From the NCBI GenBank assembly GCA_002751075.1, contig NAOQ01000512.1, positions 35,040 to 48,856 on the forward strand: a stretch of 13,817 nucleotides of DNA, read 5' to 3'. Positions within the stretch are counted from its first letter, which is position 1, and every line of letters starts with the position of its first letter. Shown here in pieces: positions 1 to 5,600 of this stretch. The notes beneath the pieces are model-generated. The model saw nothing but the letters and a program-made list of their open reading frames with translations, was not told where the DNA came from and ran no database searches. The translations under genes were made by a program, and so were the position numbers. The DNA is from Ichthyophonus hoferi (Eukaryota; Opisthokonta; Ichthyosporea; Ichthyophonida; Ichthyophonidae).

Positions 1-42
1 ATATATATATATAGACATACCTATACCTATACCTATACATAC

Positions 43-187
43 CTTCATTACTATTCCAGCCGCTATGGTTTGTCCCTTATCACGCATCATAAATCGGCCC
101 AGATCCCTGAACTCTTTATATTCTTCCATACAGATTGGTCGATTAAAAGTAACCTCAACAATTCCCGTGGAATTACGAGGTAACACT
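43..187 (-). CDS. HBS1L: HBS1 exon 17, near C terminus
   Basis: It encodes [20 protein letters not shown] and [20 protein letters not shown], ending IVMK in phase 0 before GTATGT. This is the conserved GRFMLR...GSTIAAG end of HBS1. The final exon, expected to hold only a few codons and the stop, lies left of the window. Confidence 0.95.
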
Positions 188-2553
188 CTATTAGATGATA
201 TTAATTATAATAATTAGTGCAAATTTGTGTTAAGTATGAGGCAATACTATTATTGAATATTAATTATAGTAATTAGTGATAATTAGTCATTTATCCCATG
301 GTTGGTTGAAGTCGTGGGAATAGTTTTTATAATAAAACACAACATATTTATGCCCACATATAGTAATATGCATACCTTGGCTTCTTCTTGGCAATCTCCC
401 CTGTGGTCTTATCCAATAGAATCTCTAGTTTACTAATGACAGCTGGTTGGTTGAGCATCTGATAGTGCACGATAGTCTACATATGAAAGGAGATAAAATT
501 AGAATATATATATAAAGGATATATTACCAGATATAGAAGTTATATTACCATACCTGGCAACCTTTCGTAATAGGGACATCCACATTAAATACCACAATCT
601 GGGCCTGGATACGACTAACGCACTTGATTGGATACTCAGGATCACATAGTAGCATACCCGTACTATAGGATAGATATGAGTGGTTAGGTTAATTTGATTA
701 ATTCAAGATAATTATAATAACTTAAAACAATTATAATAATTAAAGATATATACATTCATTAAAGAAGGGTTACATGATCCACAACTTATGACATAGCAGC
801 TATATAAATATAGTGTCACTGTTTAATTAGCCTATATGATAGCAGTAATCATATAAGTAAAATTTAAACTTTATCATTTAAAATTTATAAAGTGGGTTGA
901 AGACCAATGAAATAAAGTATAAGAGAGAGAAGGAGAAAGGATATACGGGATAGGTATACAGGCAGGTATATATCTATATCTTATACCTACACCTATGCAT
1001 ACTTCCCATATATATACACCTACTTCACATGGGTCATATCTAGGCCAGTCACAGACAAAGTCACGTGATCCCCAGCCACCGCAAACTTAGCAGGGGCGTC
1101 ATTCACCTCCACCGCTATATACCATTGGTAGTTGGTTGTTAGGGAGGATAGTATAGTATAAAAAATATAGGCAATCATATGAAATAAAAAATATATAACC
1201 AATCATATCCTATTATTAATATTATTAAAATATAATTTCCATCTATAAGATATACAATAAAATAAAATAAAGTAAAATGAAATAATACACTCAATCATAT
1301 CCTATTATTAGAATATAATTTTAAATATAGTAACTGTACCTTTAACTATGCCCATTTCAGCTCCAGGCATTAACATAACAGATGACCCTGGTTGCAAATG
1401 ACCGCATATGATTGGTCCAGCTAGACTCATACCAGTGTTTAAACTCTTGAATACATCACTAATTGATAGACGGAGTGCTTGTTCAAGGGTTCTGATAGGG
1501 GGCTGGAGTGCGTCTATATATAGATATATAGAGAGGGATAGAAGGAAAGCATTGGTCAGTTAAAAATATATTAGGAGAGATAACCATATCTTGGGAATAC
1601 CTACCGATTGCCCCAATTAACGTAGGCCCACTATACCAGGCTGACAGCAATGGCTCAGTGTTATTAGTCAGATTCTGACCACTCAGGCCACTGCATGGCA
1701 CATAGACCAATGATTTCTCTTTATAGCCGGCTATTTTTAAGAAAGGACCTAGTTTGTTGCAGATAGTGTTGAACCTATCTTGACTCCACTCTACCTGTAT
1801 ATAGTATAGTATAGGGTAGATAATAGGGTAAAATATAGGGTAGATAATTAGGTTTAGTATAGTACAGTATAGGGTATAGAATAGGGTATAGAATAGGGTA
1901 TATAGTATATATTATTACATTACCAAGGTATTATATATAGCTAATGACTGGTTAGTTTCAAAATTTTAATAACATATGTCAAATTCCAATATAACAAATT
2001 GCTAGTTCGCTTTAAAATTTTAACATATAATAGACAGACAAAAGCAAACAATAGACAGCAAAGGGGAGGCATTTACAATTTATAGCTATAAGACGATTGG
2101 ATTAATTTAAATTTATAAAGTAATATAATATATTAAAAACATGCATACATACACCTATATATCTACACACATACATATCTACCTACATACAGACACATGC
2201 CCATTTTAATTTATAAGTACTTTCATATACAGCAACTATTTCCATATATAGTAGATCCAACCCTTCTCCACCTATCCTAACCCACCATATCTAACTTATT
2301 CACGGCTATTATTAGCTGTGTGACTCCAAGGGAGCGAATCAAAAGGGCATGTTCTCTCGTTTGCCCGCCCATTTCAAATCCTGCTTCAAATTCATTGGTA
2401 TTTGCATTGACCACTAATACGGCGACATCTGCCTGTAGACAGGATATGATTGGATGGGAGACAGGGAGGGTTTAGGGGAAGACATAGCAGGAAAGTACAG
2501 GAGTAATAGTAGTAGTGATATTAATAGGAATAGGAATAGTAATAGGAATAGTA

Positions 2554-2602
<49 letters not shown>

Positions 2603-2661
2603 CACATACTAATAATAATAGTACAAGTAATAATAACCATACTAATAATACTAATTATACC

Positions 2662-2694
<33 letters not shown>

Positions 2695-5600
2695 AATAAT
2701 AACAATTGCCCATCCCACTCCACCCTATAAATCTATAAATATCCCCCAATTACCTGTGCCGCTCCAGTAATCATATTTGGTATAAAGTCTCGGTGTCCCG
2801 GGGCATCCAATAAGATAATTCTTTTGTTGGGAGTCTCAAAATAGGATTCGGCTATATCCATAGTAATCCCCCTATACTCCTATATTAGTATAGGGTATAA
2901 TATAATATACAATAGAATATTACATTATACTATATTACTATACTATACTATACTATACTATGTCACATTGTACTATATTATACAATATTATACTATACTA
3001 TACTACATTAACTACATTATACTATACTATACTTATCCTATCTTACATTATACTACATGTACTAAACTTATACTATACTATATAACATTAATACCTACAT
3101 ACCTTCTCCTCTCCTCTCCTGTCTCATCCAATAGCCATGCAAAGGCAAATGATCCTTTACCAATCTTCTGCGCCTCTTTTGCATACGTACACTAATAGGT
3201 TAAGAATCATACACTATATACTATATAGTATAGTATATATATAGTGAATAATATAGTAATAACCAATCATAATTAGTTAGTCAATTAATAAATTATACTT
3301 AATTACAATTAGCTATAAAAGGATATTTATGCACAGTTCGTTTATCCACACTTCCTAATAAATATAACAGATGTCCCATCAGCGTACTCTTTCCAGCGTC
3401 CACGTGACCTAAGGACCATATAATTAATTAAAACAAATAAATAAAACCAGTTAATTTTTTTAAAAAAATTATGTAAGCTGATAGGGTAACTTAAATTAAA
3501 ATAACCAATACTAAAAATGTCATTATTATATAAATATTTATAAAAAAGCTTGGTTAAAAACTATGGGTAGTCTATAAATAGAAACAACCTGGGATAGCCA
3601 TACCATGATGTGATTAGTATATGGTAGTATATGTATACTATATAAGGCTACAAATACAATGATCTTATAAGTAGTTAGTTGTAAATGGTACCTATCTATC
3701 TATCCATCAGAGCTAACCTACCTACCTACTACACTATATAATATATATACTATACTATATATAATAATATATACATATATGCACATACCCACTACTATCA
3801 AAGCCAACCTCTCCTTCTCTTCCCTCTTCCTCTTCTCATACTCTGCTGTAACATCCAATAGAACTCGTTTCTTTTCCACTTTAGGCGATGAGCGATTGCT
3901 ATTGGCTGATCGTATATTAAGCACTGTGATGTGATTGGAGGAGAGGAGGGTAAGGGTATGTATAGTAGGATATGATATTATACGACAGAATAAGGTAGAC
4001 TAGGATGTCGTAGGATGTATGTATGACATTTTATAATATAGTATAGGTATGGCATAGATTTACCCACCTCTATTTACCTCCAATCCTAATCCGGTCATAT
4101 CCTGAGTTATTTGATTGGTTGCCTCTATCTCCTCCCTCTCTTTCTGCTTAGAAACAACTGGATAGATACACAATATTATATATGTGATAGTATAGTATAG
4201 TATAATATATTATATAGGGAGAGAGAGATAGAGACACACATACATAAATATATACCTATATGTAGTATATATATAGCCGCCACCTCTAAGCCTGAAGCTT
4301 TAGATCTTAACAATAGGTCTTAATCAATTAGGGAAGGTATTTATCTAATTATACAATTATTTAGATAATTAGTATGTCTAATGAAAAGGCGGGGAGTAAT
4401 GAGTAGGGCTATATGGTTGATACGGTTAGATCGATCTGGTATAGTATAGTACTATATAAGATAGTACATATATAGTATAAATCAATAGTATATATAATAT
4501 GAAATGATCATCACCATAATGCCTCTATGATTGGTAGAAAATGACATCACCACAGACTAGTAATAAACATACGGTTCTACTACATATAGTAACTTTGATT
4601 CTACTATCATCCCATAATTCAATCATATCAGCTATATAAAATACAATGCTAGACATATGATAGGTAGATAGGTCTTATATGATGCCACTAGGGCTCAAGG
4701 TTACATTACTAGTACTCACTGAATAAACAGCCCTAATATGTATATATAGATAATTTCCATATATGGAGTCGATGTGATTTTATTAAATTTCAAAAGAAAA
4801 TGAGGTCAAAATATGTACGATAGGAGGATTTATTTGCAACTTAAAATACAACACTATAAGCCTATTGGGCTAAACATGAAATTTCATCATTTCAAAATCG
4901 TTTTGCACCCCCTTTCCATTGCCTTTCCTTATTGGCGGCCTCTTTCTGTTTAGCCAATACAATATCGTCTGGTGAGGGGGTGTCGAATAAAAAGACAGAA
5001 GTTTCCGAATTTCCATTGCATGAGCCCTCCCACAATAACCTATACCAAGGCTTAATTCCTAATACACTCTCAGTTCTATTTATATCTCCCAATCCTATTC
5101 CCCTTTCAGTGTTGTGACGTAAGCAACATGCAAATTTCGATGCAAATTTCGGGGGATTTTGAAACTGATTGGCAGAACAATTTACTACTTTACTACTATT
5201 AGTACTATTAATAGGGAGAGGGAGAGGGGGAGAGAGAGCAAGCGAGGCAGTGGGATGGATAGGAGTGGTGGTTGGTTTAGAGGGAGCCAGTGAGAATAGA
5301 GAGGGGGGTAGAGAGGGAGGGGGGACAGAGGGAAGGGAGAGGGGTGCAGTATGATTGGTAGATAGGGAGGAGAGAGAGGAGAGAGGAGGAAGGGTAGAGA
5401 GAGAGAGCAGAGAAGGGATGGTCGGAGTAGGGGTAGAGAGGGGGGGGACAGTGGAGGGAGTAGATAGGGTTAGGGGAGAGAGAGAAGAGAGAGATGGAGG
5501 GAGAGAGGGAGCGAGGGAAGAAAGGGAAGAAAGAGAGAAAGGGACGGAGGGGGAGAGAGAAGAGAGAGGGGAGGAAGTAGTTGGAATAAAGGTGGCAGAG

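Noticed and set aside
2414-2730. Poly-Leu, poly-Ile/Asn and poly-Val/Tyr frames
   Set aside because: Translations of AAT/AAC repeats inside an HBS1 intron.
3335-3408. GT-AG splicing of exon 8 at ACT/GTGCAT with acceptor ATTAG at 3192
   Set aside because: In frame, but it removes VHKY, which aligns with MHKY of human HBS1L, and the donor is poor. The AT-AC reading fits both protein and splice signals.
4256-4291. A 36-nt phase-1/phase-1 candidate exon ([12 protein letters not shown]) between the SKI7-like exon and HBS1 exon 6
   Set aside because: Mostly TATATA simple sequence, with no similarity and weak signals. The phase fit is likely chance.
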